A stretch of DNA of 55,726 nucleotides from a bacterium (GCA_020057885.1 JAGVEX010000016.1:1-55726); one strand, 5' to 3'. Positions 46,219 to 55,726 are shown, counted from the stretch's first letter. Made by a program: numbers and translations. The notes: a model not told the origin generated them from the letters alone.

Positions 46219-47313
46219 ATGAAAATAGTAATTGATGCGAGACTTTATGGTTTAGAGCACCGAGGTTTGGGCAGATATTTAGTTGAGTTGATTGACGCGC
46301 TCGGTAAAATTGATCGTGAAAATAATTATATTTTATTAACCAACCCCAACAATAAGGGGCAAATTTTAAATTTACCCTCAAATTTTACAGTCGTATCCGC
46401 GCCTTGGCGGGTTTATAGTTTGGTAGAACAAATTAAATTACCGCTTTTGTTGCGTAAAATTAAACCGGATTTAATCCATTTTCCGCATTTTACTGTTCCT
46501 TTTTTGGCGCCTGCACCATTTGTCGTAACAATTCACGATTTAATCTTGCACCATTTTCCTTCAGAACGAGCCACTACTTTATCCCCAATATTATATTGGT
46601 TTAAAGTGCGTGTTTATTATTTAGTGGTAGGGGTGGCTATACGCCGAGCTAAAAAAATTATTACTATAAGCCAGGCCGTGGCTCAGGATATAATTAATTA
46701 TTATCCAAAAGAAAAAAGTAAGATTTCAATTATTCCTTTAGCACCAGGCAGTTTAAATGAGGGTGTAGTTTTAAACCTGCCACTGAAATATTTTTTAGCA
46801 GTGGGTGCGGCTTATCCGCATAAAAATTTGGAATTAGTACTAAGAGCACTTAAGCAAGTGCCAGCTGATTTAAATGATTTTAAATTTATAGTAGTGGGCA
46901 GAAAAGATATTTTTATGGAGCGTTTAGAAAAATATGCTAGCGAGTTGGGTTTGGTTGAAAAAGTAATTTTTTGGGGTGAGGCCAGCGAGGGCGAGCTGGT
47001 TACTTTATATAAAAATGCCACAGCGTATCTTTTGCCATCGCTCGCTGAGGGTTTTGGCTTAGGCGCGGTAGAAGCTTTAGCTTGTGGTACACCGGTGATT
47101 GCGGCTGATATTCCGGTATTGCATGAAGTTCTAGGCCAAGCAGCCCTATTTGTTAATCCGCAAAGCGAGTTGGACTTAATTAAAGCCTGGCAAGCCATTC
47201 AAAATTCCGAAACAAGAAAAATTTTATTGTCAGCTGGTCAAGGCGTGCTTCAAAATTTATCGTGGGACAAGGTGGCACATAAAATGCAAAAGTTATATAC
47301 AGACCAAAATTGA
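46219..47313 (+). CDS. GT4-family glycosyltransferase
   Basis: 'AVGAAYPHKNLELVLRAL', 'AYLLPSLAEGFGLGAVEALACGTPVIAADIPVLHEV'. Confidence 0.93.
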   Translation: MKIVIDARLYGLEHRGLGRYLVELIDALGKIDRENNYILLTNPNNKGQILNLPSNFTVVSAPWRVYSLVEQIKLPLLLRKIKPDLIHFPHFTVPFLAPAPFVVTIHDLILHHFPSERATTLSPILYWFKVRVYYLVVGVAIRRAKKIITISQAVAQDIINYYPKEKSKISIIPLAPGSLNEGVVLNLPLKYFLAVGAAYPHKNLELVLRALKQVPADLNDFKFIVVGRKDIFMERLEKYASELGLVEKVIFWGEASEGELVTLYKNATAYLLPSLAEGFGLGAVEALACGTPVIAADIPVLHEVLGQAALFVNPQSELDLIKAWQAIQNSETRKILLSAGQGVLQNLSWDKVAHKMQKLYTDQN

Positions 47314-47372
47314 GTTTTAATTAAAATTCTTGTATAATATTAGAGTGTTAAAAATAAGAAGTTAACAAAAAC

Positions 47373-49919
47373 ATGTTAGAAACAGACATTCATAATCAAG
47401 CTAAACAAAAATCATCTGTTTCGCGCCGGAAAACAAAGGAATTTTGGCCGTGGCTAAAAGTTGAAATAGCTGGTTCTAAATCTAGAATGGAGGGTCGAAC
47501 GCAAGCTGCGCTTTCGCCTCATGTTTTGAATTTGCGTCCCAACCCAATTTTGTCAACCTCCGCTGTCGTTAATCAAAAAGTGGAGGCTAAATCTCAAATC
47601 CATTATTATAGTCACTCCAAAATAGATTTTTTAGAATTAGCTCTGCCTAATTATAAACTTTCTGGTGATTCATTGTGGCATTCCTTATCACATTTCCCTA
47701 AACTAAGACAACTTTCTATCTTTACAATATTGGAGATACTATGGTTACCCTTGAGTTTTTTGTGCAACATAGCCCTTTATGGATTTTTTAATATAGCCGA
47801 AGAAGCCTACGCCATCGGCCGTGAGATAAAAGCAGACGCACTGGCCTTTACCAAAGCTGTTGGCACGGTTTTAGGAATATTGTTTAGTCCTTTACGCGGT
47901 TTGTTGCCGCGAAGAGTTTTAACAGTAGAGAGCCAAAGGTTGGCTTGGCCGGCTTTGGGTCAGGTCGGATTTTTTTTGTTTATAGCGTTGATTATAACCT
48001 TGCCTTTTAAAGGATTTGATCTGTGGCAAAAAGTAACAGCCAGCGAGGGTAAGGTGATTACCTTAGCGCAAAATGCTATTGGTAATTTAAAATCGGGCGG
48101 AGAACAATTTACCAGTGGTAACCCTGCTTTGGCGGAGATTGATTTTAAACGCGCGAGTGATAATTTTTCCCAAGCTTTAAATGTCTTAGGCGGTTTACCC
48201 GATCGTATGCTGGGAGTTTTAGATAAATTACCTGGTACGCCACAAAAGTTATCAGCCGCCAATCATTTATTGGCAGCTAGTCGCGAAGCCTCACAGGCCG
48301 CGGCTTTGGCAGCTGGTGTGTGGCAGCAAGTGGTGGGTGGAACAGCTAACCAGCCGAATGATTTAGGTGCGCGTGTTACGCTTTTGCAAAATACATTAAT
48401 TGAACTTAAACCGCATTTGGATACAGCTCTCAAAGAGCTTAAAGAGGTTGATTCAGCCTCATTGCCGCCAGAACTCAGTAGTAGTGTATTAGCTTTGCAA
48501 AATGAGGTTGATAGTTTGGAGGCTTTAATTGGACAAGCCTTTACTTTGCCTGGTTTTTTACAAGAAGTGCTAACCTCGCCTACAATTAAGCGTTATGTAA
48601 TTTTATTCCAAAATTCCAGCGAGCTTAGACCCACGGGCGGATTTATGGGAAGTTTGGCTTTTGTAGAAATAGCCAGTGGCCAGGTAAAACAAATGCAGAT
48701 ACCGGGCGGCGGGCCTTATGATTTTCAGGGTTCCTTAACGCGCGTTATAAATCCACCTGAGCCGTTAAGATTAGTGCGCGGCACTTGGCAGTTGCAAGAT
48801 GCCAATTGGTTTTTTGATTTTCCGACTTCAGCACGAAAGGTTTTGTGGTTTTTGCAGGAGTCAGGCGGACCCGAGGCACAGGGTGTAATTGCACTAACAC
48901 CCGATTTGGTAATAGGGCTTTTAAAACTCACCGGTCCGGTAGATTTACCTCAATATAAAAAAGTTTTGACAGCTGATAATTTTATGCGCGAAACACAAGA
49001 AGCGGTTGATATTGAGTATGATAAAAAATTAAACAAACCAAAACAATTTATTGCTGATCTCGCGCCAATTTTATTACAACGCGCTTTGGAATTATCGGTT
49101 GATAAAAGAATGGAGCTTGTGCAGTTATTGGAGCAGGGGATAACAAAACGGAGTTTCCAGGTTTATTTAACCGAACCCGAGTTACAGGCCAATGTCAGCG
49201 CCTATGGCTGGAGTGGTGAGGTTAAAAAAGCGCCCTTGGATTATTTAGCAGTAGTGCGTACTAATATTGGCGGCGGTAAAACTGATGCTGTAACCAACGA
49301 TCAAATACGCCACCAGGTTGAAGTAACCGAGTCTGGTGAACTAATGGTTAATTTGGAATTTACCCGCACTCATCAGGGTAGTAAAACAGATATTTTTGAA
49401 CAGCGCCGCAATAATGATTATGTGCGTTTTTATGTACCACTTGGTTCACAATTAATCAGTGGCTTTGGCTTTACCACGCCACCTGAAGATTATTTCCTTG
49501 CCGTGCCGGAAAAGGCTGAACTAGATAATGATTTATTGCAAGTTGAGCAAAATCCAAGTGTTGATTTGGGTTCGGGCGCGCGGATAACACAAGAGTTTAA
49601 TAAAACTGTTTTTGCTGGATGGTTAAATGTGGCACCAGGTGAAACCAAGACAGTAAAATTATCATACCGTTTGCCTTTTACTTTAAAATCAGAATCAAAC
49701 TGGCAGGATTTACGCAGATATAATGTTTATTTCCAGCGTCAGGCAGGCGTGCAACCGGTTGATTTTATTTCTACAATTACCTTGCCTTTGGATTGGCGCG
49801 TGCGGTGGCAAGAGGGCTCTAGCACATTAATTCCCAATGCCGCTGGCGTTGAATTTAAGAGCGAGTGGATGCGGGATGAATATTACGGCGTAGTGCTGGA
49901 AAGATTAGTAGCGTCTTAA
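47373..49919 (+). CDS. DUF4012-domain protein
   Basis: 'LFQNSSELRPTGGFMGSLAFVEIASGQV', 'DANWFFDFPTSARKVLWFLQESGGPEAQGVIALTPDLVIGLLKLTGPV'. Confidence 0.9.
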   Translation: MLETDIHNQAKQKSSVSRRKTKEFWPWLKVEIAGSKSRMEGRTQAALSPHVLNLRPNPILSTSAVVNQKVEAKSQIHYYSHSKIDFLELALPNYKLSGDSLWHSLSHFPKLRQLSIFTILEILWLPLSFLCNIALYGFFNIAEEAYAIGREIKADALAFTKAVGTVLGILFSPLRGLLPRRVLTVESQRLAWPALGQVGFFLFIALIITLPFKGFDLWQKVTASEGKVITLAQNAIGNLKSGGEQFTSGNPALAEIDFKRASDNFSQALNVLGGLPDRMLGVLDKLPGTPQKLSAANHLLAASREASQAAALAAGVWQQVVGGTANQPNDLGARVTLLQNTLIELKPHLDTALKELKEVDSASLPPELSSSVLALQNEVDSLEALIGQAFTLPGFLQEVLTSPTIKRYVILFQNSSELRPTGGFMGSLAFVEIASGQVKQMQIPGGGPYDFQGSLTRVINPPEPLRLVRGTWQLQDANWFFDFPTSARKVLWFLQESGGPEAQGVIALTPDLVIGLLKLTGPVDLPQYKKVLTADNFMRETQEAVDIEYDKKLNKPKQFIADLAPILLQRALELSVDKRMELVQLLEQGITKRSFQVYLTEPELQANVSAYGWSGEVKKAPLDYLAVVRTNIGGGKTDAVTNDQIRHQVEVTESGELMVNLEFTRTHQGSKTDIFEQRRNNDYVRFYVPLGSQLISGFGFTTPPEDYFLAVPEKAELDNDLLQVEQNPSVDLGSGARITQEFNKTVFAGWLNVAPGETKTVKLSYRLPFTLKSESNWQDLRRYNVYFQRQAGVQPVDFISTITLPLDWRVRWQEGSSTLIPNAAGVEFKSEWMRDEYYGVVLERLVAS

Positions 49920-49950
49920 TATTTTTGAAAGATTGAGTAATATTTATAAT

Positions 49951-50373
49951 ATGAAAATTACTATTGTTAGTAGTTCCGTGTTTGTAAAGCAAATGGTTGA
50001 TTATCGTGATAAACTTATTGCGCTTGGGCATATAGTTGATCTTCATCCTCATTATGTAGCTCAAGCGGCGGGGGAGAGATCAGATTTAGTTGAACGTACG
50101 ATGACAGAACATGCACTTCTTAAAAAAGAATATGATTATATTAGGTATCATTATAATGAAATAGTTGATAGTGATGCGATTTTGGTTTTAAATTTTGATA
50201 AAAATGGGATTAAGAATTATATAGGGGGTAATACTCTTATGGAAATAGGTTTTGCCCACGTACACTATAAAAAAATATTTTTGCTTAACCCAATACCAGA
50301 AATTAATTATGAAGAAGAAATTAAAGCGATGGAACCGGTTGTTATTAATGGTGATCTTTCTTTGATTGTTTAA
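49951..50373 (+). CDS. Nucleoside 2-deoxyribosyltransferase-like protein
   Basis: 'DYIRYHYNEIVDSDAILVLNFDKNGIKNYIGGNTLMEIGFAHVHYKKIFLLNPIP'; ATG 49951 preferred. Confidence 0.7.
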   Translation: MKITIVSSSVFVKQMVDYRDKLIALGHIVDLHPHYVAQAAGERSDLVERTMTEHALLKKEYDYIRYHYNEIVDSDAILVLNFDKNGIKNYIGGNTLMEIGFAHVHYKKIFLLNPIPEINYEEEIKAMEPVVINGDLSLIV

Positions 50374-50397
50374 TATTTGTAACCATTAAAATAATAT

Positions 50398-50429
50398 AAA
50401 AAGTACCACTTACAAAGGTGGTACTTTTT
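50398..50429. terminator. Bidirectional terminator aaaaagtaccac...gtggtacttttt
   Basis: 12-bp perfect inverted repeat. Confidence 0.8.
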
Positions 50430-50447
50430 AAATATCAAGAAATTGGT

Positions 50448-50819
50448 TTATAACGCGAGTATTTTATCAATTATAACCATAACCACAGCGCCAAAAAACA
50501 TTAAACTTATCGTGGCTGGTTGAAATTTTTTGTTTTTCAAAAACGTAGCCGCCGTAAGCATAATTATCCAAACACCAACCGTAGCTATAACCATTGGTAT
50601 TCCCACTCTGATGATTTCAGGAATCATTTCTTTAATGCCAGCAGTAAAAAATGGGGGATATAGTGTTACCTCGCCATGGTAGATGTGTTCTGGAATCAGC
50701 CAAGCCACTCCGCCCCAAAGCATTGCGAGCAACCAGCCAACATGATATTGCGCAGGAATTTTCTTTTTAGTCGCACTAACTATAATTGCCGCGGTTAAAG
50801 GAACTACAAAACAACCCAT
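50448..50819 (-). CDS. Hypothetical membrane protein
   Basis: 123 aa, several hydrophobic segments. Confidence 0.55.
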   Translation of the reverse strand: MGCFVVPLTAAIIVSATKKKIPAQYHVGWLLAMLWGGVAWLIPEHIYHGEVTLYPPFFTAGIKEMIPEIIRVGIPMVIATVGVWIIMLTAATFLKNKKFQPATISLMFFGAVVMVIIDKILAL

Positions 50820-50938
50820 AAATTAAAATTGGTTAATATTAATTATATTATAACTATAACTAAATATGATAAGAAAGCAAAGATTATCAGCAGTAATTCT
50901 AATTTAAATTTTATCATTGTCTGTGTTATCATAATACT

Positions 50939-51853
50939 ATGATAGAAGATATAAACGAGATAAAAATTGATAACCAGATTTTTTCTTACCTTGATGACCA
51001 GCGTAATGGCCTTAAGCTTTATGTGAATAAAAATCGTAGCCAATATCTTCGCTTGGGTAATGTCGAGATTATTGATAAAGAAATTGCCTTACATCAGCAA
51101 TTAATCAGTGAGGGATTCCCTATAGCTAAGATTATTAAAAAAGGTAAATGGCAGGATTTATCTTATTGGATTGAAGAGTCTTTGGGCGAGAAACACCTGG
51201 CTGATTTATTTGCTGATGAATATAAGGCAAATGGCTGTATCACTGAAAAAACATTTCAACTTTTTCTTACTATTGTTGAAAAATTTCAAACGACTCAATT
51301 TAAAACTTTAAAAATTCCAATTAATTGGGATAAGGTTTATAAAGGGGTTGGGTTTGGTGATATTTTAAAAGAGTTGCCACAATATAAAACTAAACTTGAA
51401 ACTAGCTGGACAAATATGTGTAAAGAGTTGGAGAGTTTTCCAGCCGTATATTGTCATGGTGATTTTACTTCCCATAATATATTGCCACTTGGCGTTATCG
51501 ACCACGAAGATCATTTTGAAGGCCCTTTTGGTTATGATCTTATTACAGCTATAACTCCAGCCTATTGGTTTTCAGCAGATTCATCATATGGAAACTATGC
51601 CCGTCGTTCTCAATTTAGCCCAACTCAAAAAGAAGAGTTTTTTAACCGTTTTGGGATTTTTCAGTATGGGGGCAAACAATTTAACTTAAAAGATTATTTT
51701 AGCCCTTTATTTTTCTTAAAGGCAACCTGGTGGTCTGTTCGCAATTTTAAGAATCCTAAAATGCAGGAGTGGCGATACCAGAAATATATTTATTTATTAG
51801 AAAAGTATTTAGAGAAAGGTGATTTGTATCAGATTTGGTTAGAGAGCGAATAA
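50939..51853 (+). CDS. Aminoglycoside phosphotransferase (APH)-family protein
   Basis: 'AVYCHGDFTSHNILPLGVIDHEDHFEGPFGYDLI' = APH catalytic HGD-x-x-x-N and DHE motifs. Confidence 0.8.
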   Translation: MIEDINEIKIDNQIFSYLDDQRNGLKLYVNKNRSQYLRLGNVEIIDKEIALHQQLISEGFPIAKIIKKGKWQDLSYWIEESLGEKHLADLFADEYKANGCITEKTFQLFLTIVEKFQTTQFKTLKIPINWDKVYKGVGFGDILKELPQYKTKLETSWTNMCKELESFPAVYCHGDFTSHNILPLGVIDHEDHFEGPFGYDLITAITPAYWFSADSSYGNYARRSQFSPTQKEEFFNRFGIFQYGGKQFNLKDYFSPLFFLKATWWSVRNFKNPKMQEWRYQKYIYLLEKYLEKGDLYQIWLESE

Positions 51854-51942
51854 GACAATCCTATGTCTGTGGAACAATAATATCCATTTAATTATTTTTC
51901 CCTAAACTTAGCCAAAATTAGTTTTTTATTGTTCCACAAGCC

Positions 51943-51971
51943 TTGACAAAACCACATATTCGCGCTATTAT
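51943..51971 (+). promoter_or_regulatory. Strong sigma70 promoter TTGACA-N17-TATTAT
   Basis: Exact -35, near-consensus -10, 17-bp spacer, no ORF starting nearby. Confidence 0.8.
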
Positions 51972-51977
51972 GACTAT

Positions 51978-52150
51978 GTTAAAAATCGTGTCTTTTTAAG
52001 GCTCCCTTTAGGTGGAGGAGATAGAGAATGACGTGAAGAGATGTAAGACTCGTACTCAATTGGTACGACTCGTGCACTCTCCCTGCTTGGATACCATCAT
52101 TTTGGTCCCTTCAAGCCTTCTCGCCTCCAGCCAAAGGGAGCTTTTAGTTT
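51978..52150 (+). ncRNA. Candidate structured ncRNA or murJ leader RNA, family unassigned
   Basis: Closing stem GCTCCCTTT (52001-52009)/AAAGGGAGC (52133-52141) plus TGGAGG (52013-52018)/CCTCCA (52124-52129); internal hairpins cgtac-tcaattg-gtacg and gcttgga..ttcaagc; U-rich tail; strong upstream promoter. Confidence 0.6.
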
Positions 52151-52234
52151 TCCCGCGATAATACTAATTGGCGCGCAATAAGTAATAACAAACTTCCATT
52201 TTAGTCTAGATACAGCTATAATTATTGATACGAT

Positions 52235-53821
52235 ATGTTGAAAAATAAAATGGCGAATTTAAGTCTGACGGGCGGTGTTTTAATCATCGCCGTTTTTTCT
52301 GTACTTTCGCGTTTGTTGGGAGTTTTAAGAGATAGGTTGCTAGCTTCACACTTTGGCGCCGGTTCGGTGCTCGATGCTTATTACGCCGCTTTTAAGATTC
52401 CTGATTTTATTTTTAATATTTTTGTATTGGGTGCGCTAGCTTCGGCTTTTATTCCGGTGTTTATTAGTTTGCGAGATAAAGAGGGCGAAGCAAGTGCACA
52501 AAAGCTCGCGCAAATTGTTTTTAATTTATTGGTGGCATTTTTAACCGCTTGCGCCTTTTTAGGAATTATTTTAGCGCCTTGGTTAATGCCGCTTATAGCG
52601 CCAGGATTTGATCCAGAACGTCAGGCGCTTGCTATTTCATTAACGCGCATAATGCTTCTTTCAATTATTTTCTTTGGTGCTTCCAATGTTTTGGGTAGTG
52701 TGTTACAGGCGAAAAAAAGATTTTTAAGCTATTCTATTGCACCAGTGCTGTATAATTTAGGAATTATTTTTGGACTTTATACTTTTGTTTCCCGGTTTGG
52801 TCCTATTGGTTTGGCTTGGGGCGTGGTGTTAGGGAGTGTACTGCATCTTTTAATTCAAATTCCCGCCGCGCGACAAGCTGGTTTTAGTTGGCGTCCTTTG
52901 TTTAATTGGAGCGAGCGCGGTGTAAAACAAGTGTTAAAACTTTTAGGTCCGCGTACCATTGGCTTGGCCGCGAGCTCACTAGAGCAAATTATCACAGCCA
53001 GCTTTGTTTCCACTTTGGGTGTGGGAAGTTTGGCCGCTTTTACATTGGCTTCCAATTTGCACAGTTTTCCCATAAATGTTTTTGGCGTATCACTCGCCGT
53101 GGCGACTTTTCCTTTGTTTAGCGAGGCTTTTAGTAATAACAAAAATGATGATTTTATTAGTCATTTTAAACATAGTGTAAGGCGAATTTTATTTTTTGTA
53201 ATACCAATGTCCGTGCTTTTTTTAGTATTACGCGCGCAAATTGTGCGTGTGGTGCTGGGGAGTGGCGCTTTTGATTGGAGCGATACCATTCGTACCTCGC
53301 AGGTATTAGGATTTTTGGCCCTCGCTATGGTGGCAGATAGCTTAGTGCCGCTGGTGGCGCGCGCTTTTTATGCTTTGTCCGATACACGCACACCGGCGCT
53401 GGTAGCAGTGAGTAGCGTAGTTCTTAATTTATTTTTATTGATGATTTTTGCCCGTTATGGTTTAGGCGGTATTGGTTTGGCTTATGTAGCTTCGCGCGTT
53501 TTAAGCCTAAGCGCTTTGGTTGGTTTGCTGGGCAAAAAAATAGGCGATTTGGGCGCGGCCTATATTATGCAAGGCGCTTGGCGAATGTTATTTGCTTCCG
53601 TACTTTCAGGAGCGGCCGCTTATGCCACTTTATGGTTCATGGCGCCACAAGTTAATATGCATACTTTTATCGGCATTTTTATGCAAGGAACAACAGCTGG
53701 TAGCGTGGGAGTGTTGAGTTATTTGGCCTTGGCTTTTGTTTGGCGCTTGCCCGAAGTTAATTTTGTTAAACGATGGTTAGTTTCGGCTTGGCAACTTTCA
53801 TTGCATTTAGGGAGGCGTTAA
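52235..53821 (+). CDS. murJ: Lipid II flippase MurJ
   Basis: 'VLSRLLGVLRDRLLASHFGAGSVLDAYYAAFKIPDFIFNIFVLGALASAFIPVF', MATE-like repeats. Confidence 0.95.
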   Translation: MLKNKMANLSLTGGVLIIAVFSVLSRLLGVLRDRLLASHFGAGSVLDAYYAAFKIPDFIFNIFVLGALASAFIPVFISLRDKEGEASAQKLAQIVFNLLVAFLTACAFLGIILAPWLMPLIAPGFDPERQALAISLTRIMLLSIIFFGASNVLGSVLQAKKRFLSYSIAPVLYNLGIIFGLYTFVSRFGPIGLAWGVVLGSVLHLLIQIPAARQAGFSWRPLFNWSERGVKQVLKLLGPRTIGLAASSLEQIITASFVSTLGVGSLAAFTLASNLHSFPINVFGVSLAVATFPLFSEAFSNNKNDDFISHFKHSVRRILFFVIPMSVLFLVLRAQIVRVVLGSGAFDWSDTIRTSQVLGFLALAMVADSLVPLVARAFYALSDTRTPALVAVSSVVLNLFLLMIFARYGLGGIGLAYVASRVLSLSALVGLLGKKIGDLGAAYIMQGAWRMLFASVLSGAAAYATLWFMAPQVNMHTFIGIFMQGTTAGSVGVLSYLALAFVWRLPEVNFVKRWLVSAWQLSLHLGRR

Positions 53822-53831
53822 AATTATTTTT

Positions 53832-55625
53832 ATGATACACGAGCAAATTAGAAATTTTTGTATAATTGCGCATATTGACCACGGCAAATCAACTTTGGCT
53901 GATAGATTTTTAGAATTAACAGGCACTATAGCTAAACGCGATATGAAAGAGCAGTTGCTTGACCAAATGGATTTGGAACGTGAGCGCGGCATTACTATCA
54001 AACTACAGCCCGTTATTATGCATTGGAAGGGTATTCAACTTAATTTAATTGATACGCCCGGGCACGTGGATTTCACTTATGAAGTTTCGCGTTCACTAGC
54101 TTGTGTGGAAGGGGCTATTTTATTAGTAGATGCAACCCAAGGTATTCAGGCACAAACTATTGCAAATTTTGAATTAGCGCGCGAGCAGGGTTTGGTTATG
54201 ATTCCTGTAGTAAATAAAATAGATCTGCCGGCGGCCGATGTGGAGCGCGCTACGGCCGAACTTTGTCAATTATTAAATACTACTCCAGATAAAATTTTTA
54301 AAGTTTCAGCTAAAGACGGTAGGGGGGTGAAGGAGGTGTTGGACGCCGTAGTGGCGCTAGTGCCTGCGCCACAAATAAAACAGGGTGAAGGTACAAGGGC
54401 GCTTATTTTTGATTCGTCTTATGACGATTTTCGTGGTGTAGTGGCGGCAGTACGTGTTTTTGACGGTGAGCTTAAAGCTAGGGATATTTATACTCTTTTA
54501 GGGAGTAAGGCCAAGCAAGAAATATTGGAAGTTGGTATTTTTACTCCAAAATTAAAACGGACAGAAAAACTTAAAGCTGGCGAAATAGGCTATGTGGTAA
54601 CAGGCTTAAAAGATATTCGTTTGGCGCGCGTAGGTGATACCTTGGCGGTAGGAGGTGTGGAACCAAAACCTCTTTCCGGATATAAAGAAATAAAACCAAT
54701 GGTATTTGCCGGGTTTTTTCCAGCCGCGGGCGAAAGTGCGGATAAATTACGGGAAGGCTTAGGCAAACTTAAGCTTAGCGATGCGAGTTTATCTTATGAG
54801 GGTGAGCATTCTTCCGCGCTTGGTTTTGGTTTTCGTTGCGGTTTTTTGGGATTATTACATTTGGATATTGCGCGTGAAAGACTAAAACGTGAACATAATT
54901 TAAATGTAGTTATTACTACGCCATCGGTGGCTTACGAAGTGGATTTAAAAAACAATGAAACAATAATAGTGTGCGGCGCGTTGGAGCTGCCGAGCCCCGA
55001 CAGAATAGCAGAGGTGCGCGAACCAATGGTTAAGGTGGATGTAGTAACGCCCATAGAGTATTTGGGTAATTTGATGAAAGTGGCGCAAGATTTTAGGGGG
55101 ATTTATTTAACTACAGATTATTTGAGCATGAGCCACAACAAAGGACGTGCGATATTGCATTACGAGTTGCCGTTGAATGCGATTTTGGTTGATTTTTATG
55201 ATCAAGTTAAAAGCGTTAGCTCTGGCTATGCTTCGTTGAATTACGAATTTTTGGAATATAAAAAATGTGAAGTGGTTAGGCTCGATCTTATGGTAGCTGA
55301 TGGAGTGGTAGAGGCCTTGGCTTCAATTGTCTATAAAGATGAAGCTTATAGGCGTGGCCGAGTGGTAGTTGATAAATTAAAAAAGATTTTACCTCGTCAA
55401 ATGTTTGAGGTAAAAATTCAGGCGGCTTTGGGCGGCAAGATAATCGCCGCGGAACGCATCCCAGCCATGCGCAAAGATGTTATAGCTGGTCTTTATGGTG
55501 GCGACGTTACACGTAAACGAAAACTTTTGGAAAAGCAAAAAAAGGGCAAGCGTCGAATGAAGCTGGAAGGTAAAATGAATATTCCGCCTGAGGCTTATTT
55601 GGCCTTAGTTAGCCGTCAGGAATAA
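53832..55625 (+). CDS. lepA: Elongation factor 4
   Basis: 'IRNFCIIAHIDHGKSTLADRFLELTGTI', 'LNLIDTPGHVDFTYEVSRSLACVEGAILLVDATQGIQAQT', C-terminal 'KGKRRMKLEGKMNIPPEAYLALV'. Confidence 0.98.
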   Translation: MIHEQIRNFCIIAHIDHGKSTLADRFLELTGTIAKRDMKEQLLDQMDLERERGITIKLQPVIMHWKGIQLNLIDTPGHVDFTYEVSRSLACVEGAILLVDATQGIQAQTIANFELAREQGLVMIPVVNKIDLPAADVERATAELCQLLNTTPDKIFKVSAKDGRGVKEVLDAVVALVPAPQIKQGEGTRALIFDSSYDDFRGVVAAVRVFDGELKARDIYTLLGSKAKQEILEVGIFTPKLKRTEKLKAGEIGYVVTGLKDIRLARVGDTLAVGGVEPKPLSGYKEIKPMVFAGFFPAAGESADKLREGLGKLKLSDASLSYEGEHSSALGFGFRCGFLGLLHLDIARERLKREHNLNVVITTPSVAYEVDLKNNETIIVCGALELPSPDRIAEVREPMVKVDVVTPIEYLGNLMKVAQDFRGIYLTTDYLSMSHNKGRAILHYELPLNAILVDFYDQVKSVSSGYASLNYEFLEYKKCEVVRLDLMVADGVVEALASIVYKDEAYRRGRVVVDKLKKILPRQMFEVKIQAALGGKIIAAERIPAMRKDVIAGLYGGDVTRKRKLLEKQKKGKRRMKLEGKMNIPPEAYLALVSRQE

Positions 55626-55637
55626 ATGTTTATTTAA

Positions 55638-55683
55638 TGTCGCAGAATACTCCAGCCTTTTAAGGCTGGAGATGAATGCGACA
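55638..55683. repeat. Compound hairpin TGTCGCA-gaata-CTCCAGCC-ttttaa-GGCTGGAG-atgaa-TGCGACA
   Basis: 7-bp + 8-bp perfect stems with a symmetric 5/5 internal loop; terminator or IS-end-like structure. Confidence 0.6.
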
Positions 55684-55726
55684 CCACTCCGAGCGTTAGC
55701 GAGGATATGCTAAATTTGAGGCATGA

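Noticed and set aside
50939-51853. Aminoglycoside resistance gene
   Set aside because: APH-like catalytic motifs only; the family includes many non-resistance kinases and nothing indicates drug specificity.
51978-52150. SRP RNA or 6S RNA as identity of the murJ-upstream RNA
   Set aside because: SRP core motif absent; inner region branches into separate hairpins rather than forming the 6S rod and bubble. Covariance models should still be run.
1-55726. CRISPR arrays, tRNA or rRNA genes, prophage or defence islands
   Set aside because: Scanned by eye: no regularly spaced repeats, no tRNA T-arm/acceptor signatures outside CDS, no rRNA motifs, no phage structural or recognisable defence genes.

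Overview
The window is a gene-dense, AT-rich bacterial chromosome segment using the standard code (TGA is a stop). Its content resembles Candidate Phyla Radiation/Patescibacteria genomes; that placement is an inference. Recognisable blocks, in order: tgt-queA; acylphosphatase; an AbrB-type regulator with a MacA/MacB-like efflux system; a heat-shock block (hrcA with a perfect CIRCE, grpE, zinc ribbon, hsp20, dnaK, dnaJ); dus-cysS; an Rrf2-sod-sufC-sufB-sufD-sufS-sufU Fe-S/oxidative-stress block; a fermentative block (PfkB kinases, PduL-type phosphotransacetylase, ackA, 2-oxoacid:ferredoxin oxidoreductase alpha/beta); recJ, rnhA, two NUDIX hydrolases and an IMPase; RNase P RNA on the minus strand; a surface-glycan cluster (sugar transferase, three GT4 enzymes, DUF4012); and murJ-lepA. 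I found no tRNA, rRNA or CRISPR array. Most interesting: (i) two unassigned structured-RNA candidates with their own promoter and terminator (about 15182-15575 minus, full of SD/anti-SD motifs; about 51978-52150 plus, upstream of murJ); (ii) palindromic or dispersed repeat sequence apparently inserted into functional genes (in frame in cysS and korA, and in an enlarged rnpB hairpin); (iii) a 34-bp palindromic repeat and an identical 25-nt leader repeat, each present twice; (iv) operator-like palindromes at the Rrf2 and AbrB promoters; (v) IS200/IS605-like signals at both ends of the window, one adjoining a truncated S41-protease-like ORF. No computation or database search was run; family calls are by eye.
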